A stretch of 64,000 bases of DNA from Lonicera japonica (lineage: Eukaryota > Streptophyta > Magnoliopsida > Dipsacales > Caprifoliaceae). A model generated the notes under the pieces. That model made no database searches, was not told where the DNA came from, and saw only the letters and a program-made list of their open reading frames with translations. Every line of letters begins with the position of its first letter. The stretch's first letter is position 1. A program made the translations under genes and the position numbers. This document shows, piece after piece, positions 47,984 through 60,015 of the stretch. The stretch spans positions 59,501,650-59,565,649 of the forward strand of contig CM038469.1 of assembly GCA_021464415.1 (NCBI GenBank), given 5' to 3'.

Positions 47984-50118
47984 GCATATACACACATCTA
48001 ATTATTCATTATTTGATTATAAATTTTACATTTCATGTATAATAATATATTTATTTTTCATAAAAATTAATTTATATATAAATAAAAAAAGATATTTATT
48101 AACATATTATTGGCGTGTCCATTTTAAAAATTTGATGTGTTTATGTTGTATTTGTTTTTCGGGTCAATGTCTATGGTTGATAGTGTTTTGGCAAAGGAAA
48201 AAATTCTACCACTAAAATACTATCCATCTGAAATACATATTTGTAAATTGTAAAAATATCTGCAACGTACTAAGTAAAATTTACTAACAAATTTATAAAT
48301 GTGGTGCTAAATTTTTTGAGAGATTATACTGAACATAGAATAAAAATGGTCACACGGATGCGCCAAATCTGTATGAGAGATTTACTTAAAAAAAATGGAT
48401 TTTATTAGAGATTACACTCGTATGACTTAAAAGAAAACAAAATGAAAAATGACATAAGTATGAGTATGACCGTTTGAACATGTGAATTCTGAATGAAAGA
48501 GTAGTGATTTGCCCTTTTTCTCTCTGTGTATCTCAAATCTATTAAACTTACTTTTTTAACTTATCCACTAAAGATGGCCTTACTACTTGTATATAAGGTG
48601 TAATTTTGTCTCTTCATATTTATTTATTTATTTATTACTCGATTCAAAGAGAAGTACTAACTAACATGCTGACATCAAATATACGTGCAAGAGATATGTC
48701 TATGTGATGAAATATGTGATTGAGAGTGCCGTAATACAAGGGGGTTTCCCAAAGTTTCAGATTTTATTTATTAACATTAATTAATGTTCATATACTTCTT
48801 TTGACTATCAATATTTGCATTTTTTTTTACAAAAGTGCAGAAACTTCTTCTTCTTATTTTTTTTTTTGAAAATAATGTATACAACCTTTTAAAATAAAAA
48901 CTTTCTCCCAAGTAAAATTACTATATTTGATAATAAGATTTAGTTTGTGCATAAGAACTTATTATTTTTTTTAGTAACTTGGAAAATAAAATAAAATCAT
49001 ACCTCCTCATCTAAAATCCTAACACGTTCCATAAACATGCACGAGTTCATGTCTATGGGATCAAACTTATGCTACAAGTTATTATTGAAACGAGAGTATA
49101 TTGAAATATAGTCACATAGCGCATTCAACTAATGCAAAAGTTTTGTATAGGCGTTATATATATATATATATAAGCGTGACATATACGTGCAAAAAACTAT
49201 GTCCATAGGATGAAACTTATGTGACGTCATTATTAGCGTGAGACTATCATTTGGCGATATTTTAGTTTGAAAGAATACTCTCTCTCAATGTTCCTCCCAA
49301 TATTGAAGGTAAATTTCCTTCATTAATTTACAAAAAAAAACAAAATAAAAAATAAGCTTATCATACGGACAAGTTTCATAAAATGCAGGAAGACATGTCC
49401 ACGTGTTGAAATTTGTCATTTGAGTTGAGTACCTTGTGGTTGTACCGTACCTATTTTTTATCCTTGCGAGAAATTTTTAGTATAGGATTTCAATGGTGCA
49501 TGTTTCAGCAGCGTTTACACTATTTCGGGGTGGATTTTGGGTCACTCCTTTGAAGAAACAATTCCAAATACAGTATATAATAATAAACCTCCTCAAACTA
49601 TAAAATTTCCCCACTCCCAAGTGCAGCACATGATGATTAAACTTCTTATTGTAACACCAAAATTACCCTCTTGTGTTACAATTATAATAATACATAAAAT
49701 GAGCAATCCAACCCTCATCAACAGACATCCAATCGATGGTAGGGTGGGTCGGGTAGGGCTCGAATCCAAAGCCCGCCAGGTCGGGCAAATTGCTGTCCCT
49801 AGTTAAACCCTATTATATTATTTTACGCAAACAATAAAAAGCTCTGCCCAAAAGATGGCTATTAAATACAATCGCTATCGCATAAACAAATCCTTGTGAA
49901 GAATATTGTATCATATAATTCATAAGATGTACATCACTTCGGAAATATGCCCTACCCAAAGAAACCTCAAGCAGCAATACAAACAAGTAAAAATACTACA
50001 TGATTTCTAAAGGTTCGGATTGCAGGAATTAATTCAAGAACGTAGGCGTAGGTGTAAATGGCGTTCAGAGGGTATCATCTTCATCATATTTTCAATTCAT
50101 TAGTCTAAACAGCAAAAT
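46540..50118. other. AT-rich intergenic stretch with small repeats
   Basis: No gene recognised. It holds a diverged tandem duplication of about 165 bp at about 47098-47390 (unit with CCTTTATTTAATAAC, GATGAAAAATGATTG, AAATAAGTTA). It also has an (AC)n(AT)n microsatellite at about 47943-47982 and an isolated hAT-like terminus at about 49728-49803 (reverse strand begins TAGGGACAGCAATTTGCCCG) whose partner was not found. Confidence 0.5.
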
Positions 50119-53100
50119 CTACTCTACTACCTTGGCTCTCTTTCGTGCCAAAAATCGCTCCTTTGCTGCAGCAACAGCATCTTCATTTCTTTTATGATTA
50201 TTGCTGCTTCTAATCTCGCTTGCTCCTTTTTCTTGTGTGGAAGAATCAGAAACGGGTTTTGGGTCAACGGATTCAGATCTTTCCTTGGGTGGCGGGCTAG
50301 AAGAAGTCTCACCTCGAAGATGCCTCTCTTCTTGCGCATTAGACGAGTCCGAATGTTTGCTAGTTGATGGAGCAGGACTTTTCCCTGATGTTGTATTTTC
50401 TTCCTCTTGCATCTTCTTGGGTTTCCTCAATTCATTCTCCTTAGCTCCAAATGCAACATTCTTTGACAAGTTGAAGTAAAAATCGCTAATATCACCCTTC
50501 GTAACCTATTCAAAAAAAGAAAAAAGAAAGAGAGATGAAAAAATCAGATAACTAAATGATATATGTACATGCCTATACATATATTAGAAGTGGCACATTC
50601 CATGCGGGTGCATACCACACGGGGGTAATTCTTAACCCTTCAACCGTTTTATAAATCTTTTGACGAAATGTGATCATATTTGATCAAGTTGCAGAGGTCA
50701 CAAGTTCAAATAATTATTTAGTTTTCTAAATTAAGGGTAATTTCAAGTATATACCAAAAGTGCACCTCACTTAATATATATAGGGAGCATTTCTTATACA
50801 TACCATATATACGGATTGGGGATTTTGAGGGCGTAAATGGAGTTTTTGATGAAACTTGGGGAAGATGATCTCCGTGTTTAGTAGCAACATTCATCAAAAA
50901 ATTCAACCGGGAAGTTGGTTAACTAAAAAATTGATATATATGCGCGGCGCCCAGCTGGACCTAGCGTATTTCTGGCCGTTAAAATTTTAGATGTTTAGTT
51001 AACCCACTTCCCAGTTGATTTTTTTGATGAAATTTGGTGGAGATGATCCACTACTAATCATGGAGATCATCTACACCAAATTTCAACAAAAAATTAATCC
51101 GTTTACCCCCTCAAAAGGCCCAATTTCTATATATGGTACGTATGGGAAATTTTCCCCATATATGCAAGCCCCAAAGACAATATGACCAGTTAACTGGAGT
51201 GGTATCTCCTTCCCACACTACTTTAGGAGCAGAATCAGGATTGAAGTCCCTCTGAGACAATAGAATACGTAACAACCAGCACTTGTTGTACGAGCGCTAT
51301 AGAGGGTGATTTCCTAATAGTAAGTACCTGATTAAATCACTGAAGAAAAAAACATGGTTGACTTTATGATTACGGATGAGACATTCCCACATTCAAAAAT
51401 TGTGGTTTAACTCTTCTTTCTTCTATTCCAATAGCACCCCTTTTTTTCAGAATTAGATTAATTAAGGTTATTTTTCATATTTTACGAGCACCCATGAAAC
51501 TGTATGTTGAAAATTAAGATTTCTCTCCTGTGACATTCAAAGTTAGAGGGTGATTTCCTAATAGTAAGTACCTGATTAAATCACTGAAGAAAAAAACATG
51601 GTTGACTTTATGATTACGGATGAGACATTCCCACATTCAAAAATTGTGGTTTAACTCTTCTTTCTTCTATTCCAATAGCACCCCTTTTTTCAGAATTAGA
51701 TTAATTAAGGTTATTTTTCATATTTTACGAGCACCCATGAAACTGTATGTTGAAAATTAAGATTTCTCTCCTGTGACATTCAAAGTTAAAACTTCAGCTT
51801 TGGGACGTCCCCAGTTAAGAGTAGTTTCTAAAACCAATGTAACCAAATCTGAAGATACCTATACAAGTTTTATCTTTGACCGTTCCTGACGTTAAAATTC
51901 TTGTTTTCTTAAAAGCTGCAAAAGTCTAGGGATTCTTTGAAATTAGTGTTTCTCAAAAACTGCAAAAGTTTGACGGACTACAGAGCGAGTAGCAAAGACA
52001 CGATAAATAAATTTACCAAATAAAAGGACCAAAGCTTAGTCACAAGGTAACACCACAGCACAGGGTGACCAATAGAAAAGAACTACAAAAAATAGCGATT
52101 ACTGATTAGCAACCATGTTTTGTGGAGGATTTTCTTTATGCCACAAATGAACTATTTTTTTCTAGAGGTTTGCCTACTGCTGCAAATGGTCCTTATTATG
52201 GAGGCTTTCATCTTTTTAAGGATTTATGCAACAATTCAATTAAATACTAAATAAAAAAGGAATCATCTTCGCAACCTATTTGCCAGTGGCCTACAGATAT
52301 CTAGCAAAAACCTCATTTACTTTTTCTTTAGTCATTTCACAAGATATCATTTAACTCCCCACATATATATACAGCAAAGAAGATATATGAAAGCATGCAA
52401 AAGATCATATTACTTGAAGTTAGTTGTTGAACAAATGTATGACTGTATTAAGAGTGACGAGCAAAGGAAGCACAAAACTCACATCCTCTTTCTCCTCCCG
52501 AAGTTGACGTATCCTTTCCTCCTCCAACCATTTTGCTTCCTCAGCAAGTTTCTTCTTGTAGGCGCTAGTAACAAACTTGTCTTTGCCTTCATAGAGATGG
52601 TCTTCTTTGCTTCTCTCTTTTGCAAGTTTTCTCTCATATATTATTCCCTGTTCTCGCTCACGTACTTTTGCCTTTTCAATCAATGCTTGAATATATTTTG
52701 GCTGCACCAGGAAACCAAAACACATAAATATACGTCTATAAATGTATAAATCCGTAATATAGAGAGAGATAAAGATAAATAGAGGGAAAAGTGGTAAACA
52801 AAAACCTTATTAGAGAGACAAATAAACAATAAGACATGGCAGTCCATATTCATAAGAGTGAGAAGTGATCAATCACTCTTTAACTCGTAGCATCATATTT
52901 ATAACCAAAGGAAAGAGTTTCATTTCTTCGCGAACAATTAATTGCATTTTCAAGCAAATAAAGTTTTCAAAGTTGAACAAGGACAAAAACAACCAGAGTT
53001 TGAGACATAATTTGCTCAAGATTGTATGAAATACAATCCAAGGGCCATATACGTGCAAGGCACAAATTTTTCAGTCTAAAGTGTTTCTTGCTTGCTTTGA

Positions 53101-53745
53101 GAGCAGAAATAGTTTGGGCCACAAATGGAAAGCAATTGAAATATTTCAAAAACAGTGGAAACATTTGGATAGTAATTTATTTTTGTTTGTCTGTGCCATA
53201 TATGACTCCGCAACTTCTAAATTTAATGTAGCATAATTGCCAATTTCAACATTAATTTATTTTTATAATAGCCAACTTCAACCTTATAAAATAACAACCA
53301 TCATAATTAGATGCTCTCTCAATGCCACTATCTATCTAAATTTGATTCTCAATAGCCCAAGAAGTGAAACTTTCCACATACCTTTCTCTCCTGCCGATCA
53401 TGCATAACAGGACGAGCCGCTTTCTCTTTCATTTCGTCATAGACTCCGTCATAATCAAATACTGAGGGATCCTCTTCCAATGCTTTCTTATGCTGCTCCT
53501 CAATCTTGACAAAATAAAATAAAATCAGAAATAATAAGAAAATTAAAGGCCACAAAGTATCGGTTTCTACATAGGTCACTTACATCTTTGAGAGCCTTCT
53601 TCTTGCTAGCATGGCGTGAAATCTCTCTTTCGACATCATCTTCATCATCATCTTGAAAGCCAAGAGGAGTTGGTAGGGCTGGTTTAGGTGGGGCCTTCTT
53701 TTGTTGGGTTGGCTTAACCCTGAGTTGTAATCCGTACTTGCTCAT
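50119..53745 (-). CDS. NSRP1/CCDC55-like nuclear speckle splicing regulator (296 aa, five coding exons)
   Basis: Minus-strand coding exons 53745-53584, 53504-53382, 52701-52483 and 50505-50119 add to 297 codons, all in phase 0. A 5' UTR piece (53767-53746) precedes the ATG, and a non-coding exon near 56660-56589 ends in TTCAG|GTACCC. The product starts MSKYGLQLRVKPTQQKKAPP, has an acidic patch (QDDDEDDVERE, 31-41) and then the DUF2040-type region EDPSVFDYDGVYDEM. A charged coiled coil (about 85-168, PKYIQALIEKAKVREREQ) leads to SDFYFNLSKNVAFG and a Ser/Lys-rich tail ending KERFLARKRAKVVE. This matches NSRP1 (CCDC55/NSrp70), an RNA-binding regulator of alternative splicing in nuclear speckles. 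The plant form is shorter than the animal one. The call of four coding exons follows from these coordinates; the fifth exon is the non-coding leader. Confidence 0.9.
50783..51157. mobile_element. MITE with long inverted ends (Mutator-like?), copy 2, in NSRP1-like intron
   Basis: The left end GGGAGCATTTCTTATACATA and the reverse strand of the right end GGGGAAAATTTCCCATACGT remain alike for more than 50 bases (ACCATATATA, TTTTGAGGG). The core (CATCAAAAAATTCAA, GTTAAAATTTTAGATG, GATGATC pairs) is shared with 33431-33810 although the termini differ. Flanks ATATATATA and ATATATGCA match only partly as a 9-bp duplication. Confidence 0.6.
51301..51787. repeat. near-perfect 244-bp tandem duplication in NSRP1-like intron
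   Basis: Copies 51301-51544 and 51545-51787 both start AGAGGGTGATTTCCTAATAG. They appear to differ only in a T run (seven versus six). The near identity indicates a recent duplication. Confidence 0.95.
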
Positions 53746-55002
53746 TTCACCTCTTAACCTTTCAACTCTGACATAACAAATCAGATCGGAGAAACATATG
53801 AAAAAATGCAGACTTTGAAGGTTTATAAATCAACCACATGTTCCAAACGTCTGTAAAAGTCAAATATCAAGTTTCTTATCAAAAGAAAACGAGGTGTAAA
53901 AGGAAACCATCAAAGTTTATAGATGCATAGACTTCATTTACAAATAATGAGGTATGTCACATGTGCCTTGGATTGAAAAATATCTGACTCGAGTCGAAAA
54001 ACTATACATTCCCCACAAGACCACAAGTCTCATCAAACCCTTCAAACAACAGATTCAGCTCAGATCCACACAAAATTTGCCTGAAAAAGAGGGGGGGGGG
54101 GGGCGTCAGGGCCAGGCCGGGCTTGTGCTCCAACGGCTTTATACAGAGAGAACCAAAGAAACCAAGTGGAGAGTAGATACACCAGGAAAAAAGAAGAGAA
54201 AATTGAGCTTATTGATAGAGGGTTATAAGGAAGAGGAGAAAAAAAATGGGCTTAAGTTCCAGAGCTTATCAATAGAGGGCTATAAAATTTAGACGAAACG
54301 GGCTGGGGAAGGATATTTCATTTTGGAAAATCAACCGGTTTGAATTTTGAAAAATGGGGATATACATTGCTAAATCATCAAAGCGCACCTAAACAAATAT
54401 CTGTAGCTAGGGCCATACACAATACCAAACCAACCATTCATGTTGTCAATGCATAAGCTAACAAACATAAACTAAAGCCACCCATTTCAATACATTCACA
54501 ATACCAAATCAACCATTCATATGCCACAAACATATGCTAAAGCAATCCACTTCCAATAAATTCACCTATATAGATCTCAGAATTAAAACTCAAAACATTA
54601 AAAACGAAAAAAAAAAATTAAGAAATATTAGGGTGTTCTAAATTCTAACCTGCCCAATTACAACCAAGACTTAGAACCAACAGTACAAATCAAGTCTCAC
54701 GCAACATTAAGTTTGAATTTGCCAAGCATGAATAGGGGAAAGAAATAATTACAGTGTAATAAATAACATATCAATCACAAATATCTAGGGCATAAATGGG
54801 TGTTGAGATGGAGAGGATGAAATGGTTTGAGTATTTCGGATGAGAGATATATCAACAGAGGGATCGAACAAGTGATATTTGTTATATTTTCACAATTTCA
54901 ATTTTTGGTATCAATCAAACAATTCTTTGGTAATGGCTGCTTATATACTTCAATCTTTTTTTTCCTTATATTGTTAAAAAAAAATTATAATAAGACCCAT
55001 AT

Positions 55003-55100
55003 GTGTGGCAGTTGAGATGGCAATGTTGCCCCATTTATGGGAGGTCCAATGTTTGAATTCTGGGGCTCCTCATTCCCACTATCAAAAAAAAAGAAAAAAG
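55003..55100 (+). mobile_element. possible degenerate SINE
   Basis: GTGGCAGTTGAGATGGCAAT recalls an RNA polymerase III A box. GAGGTCCAATGTTTGAATTC recalls a B box (GTTCGAATCC) about 45 bases later, followed by an A-rich stretch. The layout fits a tRNA-derived plant SINE but the boxes are mutated and the tail is followed by other repeated motifs (GGTGATACTC, three times). Confidence 0.3.
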
Positions 55101-55887
55101 AAAGAAAGACTGCTTGGACCAACAAATGTTTCATTTGCACTTGGTGATACTCGAACCTCCTCCAACTTCGGTTCCAAAATGAAGCACCTTCTGTGTAACC
55201 TACATTTGTAGCTGGTGATACTCAAATCTAGAACCTCCAACTCTAGTGATACCCAGACATGGAACCCCCAGCTTGGCGTAACTTGATTTAGCATGCTTCA
55301 CGAGAAAATGGGTAGAGGCTCCTAAAGAATTGGGCCTAGGTGAAGGTTTTAAAATCTATCTTCTCAATATTAACATTAAAATGTATTTTTATTTTAGCGG
55401 ACACCTCTGAACCAAGGGCATGTGCCTTATTATTTTTAGCAAACCCAAGTCATTACATAAAGAGAAGAAGGGAGGGAAAAAGAAAGGGGGGGGGGGGGGG
55501 GGTTATCTGCAACTACATGTCCCCTTAGTTTCACCCACACATAACATTACATGCTCATCTGCATGGCACTGTTCAATCATATGTACCTAAGTTTTACCTT
55601 GTGGTACTAACCACTGATTTTATATTGTGGTTAGACAAATCAGTTACATTCAAGTGAACTACATAGTTTATCTCTCCTATCTATGAGTTGAAAAAGGAAA
55701 CGTCTATACTACAATCAGATCCTTTCTGACTCCCCCATGACTGCATCATCAGACTTCATGCCCAGAGATCTAGTCATTCCCTCGCTCCGTCTCTCCAACC
55801 TTATAAGTGGTTTTGAAAATATCCATCGGTGTTTCAAGGAAATTTGTGATGATATTCTCACAAGTTTACGTTTTATATTGCAGGTTA

Positions 55888-56189
55888 TGAAACTGGACTC
55901 TCTACATCAATAACAAGATCCCAAGAGAGTATTTGGACAAGAAATTAGAGGGCCAAAAAATAAACAAAGAGGCTTTTGAAGTTGCTGCTACTAGCAGTGA
56001 CACTCATAATATCCCATATTCCCACCCTAAGATATACCGTCAGCTAGTATACCGAGATGGCTTGCCTGCCAGAAAAGATTATTTTGAGAGGAAAGTGGGA
56101 TTACCTCTTGGATATTTTCGAGCTTTCTCAAGTAGGAGCAAAAGTGAATTTGTTCGTAACAGAGTTTACAAGTTAAAAGCATATCAAGG
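55888..56189 (+). pseudogene. unidentified open reading frame / gene fragment antisense to NSRP1-like intron
   Basis: After a stop, a frame opens with NWTLYINNKIPREYLDKKLE and runs to LPLGYFRAFSSRSKSEFVRN then RVYKLKAYQ. It ends at a perfect-looking splice donor (CAAG|GTAAGC at 56189-56190). About 100 codons of protein-like composition inside an AT-rich intron suggest an exon fragment of an older gene or transposon, but no complete gene surrounds it and I do not recognise the family. Confidence 0.35.
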
Positions 56190-56660
56190 TAAGCATTGGC
56201 AAAATTATTAACGCTCTCAAGGCTCTAAGCAACAATAAGTCTAGTTCTATCTCACTTTTTGATTTTCATTTTAGGAGATGACAATCTAATTAGTTCCATA
56301 TAGGTTTTTTCGCCAACGATGAGTGCCAAACCAAATCTGTTATTTTGCCTTTGAGTTCCATGTACTTCCATATAAACACAATTAAATTCACAGGGAAAGA
56401 TCATCATGAAGATAAAACATTATCGGAGATAACATAAATAAACATGGAAAATATAAATAGTTTCAGACAGAAACCTAAGAATGATAAAAGAATGTGTCTT
56501 TGAAGCAGAGCATAAGCAACAACCAAATTTGAAACAAATCCATCAAATTGGAAAAAAAAATAAAAATGCATAGGGGCTAAAAGGGTACCTGAATATGGCG
56601 AAATTCGTCGTTGAAATTAGGGTTTGAGAGAGAGAGAGGGCAATGAGCGAAGAGGGGAAT

Positions 56661-56897
56661 TGATTGTAATATCCAAAGGGAAATCTTTGAAATTGGTTTG
56701 GGGGGTTTGATCAGTGGCCGTCGGTGGACTCAATGACTGACTGGGGTTGGATCGATTGGAATACGGCTCCAATGAAGAAGATGGACGGGAATCGATTGTA
56801 TCAGAGGCTGCTCACTCGTTTCTCTTTCGAAAACATTTCGGAAAAACAAAAAAAAATTATAAAAAAGACAAAGAAATAAATAAAAACTCTAGAAATC

Positions 56898-56937
<40 letters not shown>

Positions 56938-57610
56938 AATATGATTTCTCATATAACTAAGAAATCTTACGGTATTTGTGGTTCGCCAGTATTCAGAGGC
57001 AAATTTATTTATTTATTTATTTTTGGTCCTATTCAGTGGCAAATTTAAATACCCGTAATTTTTACCCCTATTTTTATAAGAAAGTTGATAATCTTTCTTT
57101 TTTGTATTAAACTTTGGAATATTCAACTAAAAACTAATTTACCTATATTACAAAACAACATTTTTAACTAAAACTTTCTCCAAAAAGTATAGAAATCTAA
57201 TAGTTAAAATTACACATGTTATAGTATGCATTAATTCTACACCATTAAATGAGTTTTATACATACATCAAGATGTCACGTTAAAGTTAAAACACTCACAC
57301 CAATAATATACATATAATAAACTCTTACATACCAAAAATATGATTTACATTAAAAATGCAATAACTTAAAATAAAAAATTCAAAATTTAATTAATATTTA
57401 ATATTTAAATTCTACTAATCAAGATTAATTAAACAAGATCCATTATGACTATAAAATTATATAAAAAAACAAGAGGCAATTAGGAATAAAGGCTCCTTCT
57501 AATAATAATATAATTATAAATGACACTTAAAAATTAGCTAAGTAAATTAAGAATATTGTTCAAAAAAGACACTAATACGCATTCTTTATAATATCTTACG
57601 TCTTATTATA
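56661..57610. other. NSRP1-like promoter side and intergenic, no gene seen
   Basis: GAGA-rich sequence at 56625-56645 lies in the leader of the minus-strand gene. Beyond it are a (TTA)n run at about 56903-56935 and AT-rich sequence without exons. Confidence 0.5.
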
Positions 57611-57888
57611 ATACGAACAGCAACCAGAAGGTGCTAAAAGTATTTAGCACCACCTGGACAGCAACCAGAATGTGCTAAATGCATTTAGTACCACCTGGTG
57701 CTAAATACTAAATGTATTTAGCACCTTCTGAACAACAACTAGAAGGTGTTAAATGTATTTAGCACCACCTGAACAACAACTAGAAGGTACTGAATGTATT
57801 TAGTATCACAACCAAAAGGTACTAAATGCATTTAGCACCACTTGAAAAACAATCAGAAGGTGTTAAAATAATTTTAGCACCATTACAA
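57611..57888. repeat. minisatellite of palindromic units
   Basis: About six diverged units of 40-50 bp built from ACAGCAACCAGAAGGTGCTA and AATGCATTTAGCACCACCTG. Each unit contains a near-perfect palindrome, GGTGCTAAATGCATTTAGCA plus CC, so every unit can form a hairpin. One unit also holds an extra inverted half (CACCTGGTGCTAAATACTAA). Confidence 0.8.
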
Positions 57889-59024
57889 AACAGAGAACAA
57901 TAAAACTGATGAGATCAACATCACTCAATTTATTTATATGTATATGTATATATGGATTGATGTAGGGTTCATAAAAAAAGAAGAAGTTACGATCATATTT
58001 TTTTTTCAAATCCCGTTGGGGTGTCGAAATTGATCGATTTCAATAGCAAAATAACATCTGATCGTCTTGATTTTTCGCACAATTATAGTAACTTTGTCTT
58101 TCGAACAACATATCCAAAAATCAGCCAAATCCAACAGTTTAACCAAAAGTTATATTTATTTTACGATTGCATATCTAGAAAAAAGAAGAAGATGAGAACG
58201 GCGCTCTTCTCGGCGATACGATCGGAGAGTCAGGTGGTGGTGGTGGTGGTGGTGGAAGAGGTGAAATTATTGATGAAACAACTTCTCGTCGTCGTCCTCG
58301 TTATTTCCTCTCTTGCGATTATTTTCTCCCTTTCCCTTGTTCTATGTTTTCTCTCTCTGAACTATGTGTATGTAAGTGAGAGAATAATATGTCTTTTGTA
58401 TAATTAGAAAAAATGATATAGTGGGGTATTTTTGTCCATCAACATTTATCATTTTTCTTAAAATAAATTAATGTTATGAAAAGTGTCCTTATTGTAAAAC
58501 CAAATTATGAAATCAGTATTACTTCCCTTTATTAAACATGAATCTGTCTTTAAAGTTATAAAACATTACAAAGCGAGGCCTTATAACTCATTATCTCAAA
58601 AAATATTGAGTAATATTTAAGAACATATTTTATATGTTCGTATGTTATTGGTCATTTCAATATGTCATTTTTTATGAGTTCAATCCAATTTTTGGATCAT
58701 TTTTAAATCATGCTCACAGACGTGGTTTGATTCTTTTCACATTTGGCATTGAGTTTAATTTGTTAAAAAAATATTTTGCCGAGATCAAAATAAGATTAAA
58801 AAAAATATGATTAGAAGATTCTTTAAAAATTAAAAACAAGTTAGTCTAATTTGGTTTACTTTTAGTTTTTTCAATATAAAGATATATTGAATCTACGTTT
58901 CGATTGTTCGAAACGTCATATTATGCTAGATAATTTGCTCAAAATAGACTTATTGATATTTGTTGATTTAGATTCGTTACATATTATCATTTTTATCCTT
59001 TTATCAAATCTTATTTATTTTATT
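57889..59024. other. repeat-like intergenic sequence, no gene seen
   Basis: A frame at 58021-58407 is open but contains a (GGT)n-derived Val run and no recognisable domain; I treat it as non-genic. The right part leads into the Helitron end at 59051. Confidence 0.45.
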
Positions 59025-59051
59025 GTGCCGGATGGCACGGGTATACCCTAA
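59010..59051 (+). mobile_element. Helitron 3' terminus
   Basis: The hairpin GTGCC (59025-59029), loop GGAT, GGCAC (59034-59038) is followed 9 bases later by CTAA (59048-59051) and T. The hairpin matches the one at 31259-31271 in stem sequence, so the two ends belong to related families. The 5' end was not found. Confidence 0.65.
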
Positions 59052-59697
59052 TTATAGATAAAATAGTTATTATTCTTATATATTGTTTTGTGAAATCCAA
59101 TTTTTTGATATGAAATTTATACTCTCAATATCAAAACTCATTAACTATAAGAGATAGTTTAACAAGCAAATGATAGTCACATGTGTTTGGAGACGGTCTG
59201 TTCCATATAACTAATGCGCTAATTTTATTTTTTTGGGTACAAACTGAAGCACTAAGTTGGATTCGCAAAAGTCAAGAATTCTTTGCAATGCTAGAAGAGT
59301 TACTCTAATTTGAGAAGAACGGTGTTTGGAAAATTCTCACAAGCTAAAAGAATAGGAATGGGATTTGCATGGTGTAGCTTTTCAAGAATATTTGAACATC
59401 AATTGGTTTTGAATTTTCTCCAATATTTTCAATAGCTAAAATCCCTGCGAACCTCATAATAAAAAATTAGATTACTAAAATATTATCTTCTGTAGTTATT
59501 ATTTTGTGGACTATTTTCTTCTTAACTTCATAAAGTTTTCATTCATTTTCATAAAATACTTCTCCATGAATTTGGTATGATTCTACTAGCAAATCATCAG
59601 GAAGAAGAAGATGTGAAATTAGGGTTCAATCAGTAATGGGAGGATGGGAGGAAAGCTTTGAAGCAATTAAGGTGCAACGGCAAATTGACAACACAGA

Positions 59698-60015
59698 ACG
59701 TTGTTGTTTTGAAGTAGCGTATTTTCGTTTAGTTAAACAGCGCCGTTTGGACTTTTATCTTTTATATTTTGTGGGTTAGGGGGTTATTTTTTGAGAGAGT
59801 CTTTCCTTTATTTTTCTTTTTCCTATTGGGCCACGTGTAGGCTCCCATGTGCAATTTATTAAGTATTTGTATTGAGGAGAGGCTACTTAGAATTATTATT
59901 GAAAATGAAGATAATTTTTTCCTTTCTATTTTTCTCTCTGTAATCTCTATTCTTCCCCAAGTTTCCTCTATTCTCTCTCTCTTTTCTTCAATTCTCAACC
60001 AAATCCTCACTAGTT
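59698..60015. repeat. possible solo LTR or LTR-like fragment
   Basis: TGTTGTTTTGAAGTAGCG at the start, then GTGGGTTAGGGGGTTATTTT, CCTATTGGGCCACGTGTAGG and TTAAGTATTTGTATTGAGGA, with a pyrimidine-rich end (TCTCTCTCTTTTCTTCAATT, then CTCAACCAAATCCTCA). This resembles the layout of Copia LTRs, with TG and CA near the ends. No target duplication was recognised. Confidence 0.35.

Larger units (their letters stand above)
53768..56588 (-). other. long leader intron of the NSRP1-like gene
   Basis: A 2.8-kb intron in the 5' UTR between the non-coding first exon (about 56660-56589) and the exon with the ATG (acceptor TTATGTCAG at 53768-53776). It contains a diverged tandem repeat at about 54415-54570 (CAATACCAAA(C/T)CAACCATTCAT), poly-G runs at 54090-54101 and 55488-55501, a SINE-like piece and a plus-strand ORF. 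Confidence 0.6.

Noticed and set aside
57611..57888. CRISPR-like array
   Set aside because: The units are diverged and palindromic, without uniform unique spacers, and the host is a plant.
58021..58407. 128-codon open frame as a gene
   Set aside because: It contains a Val run from a GGT microsatellite, has no recognisable domain and lies in repeat-like sequence.
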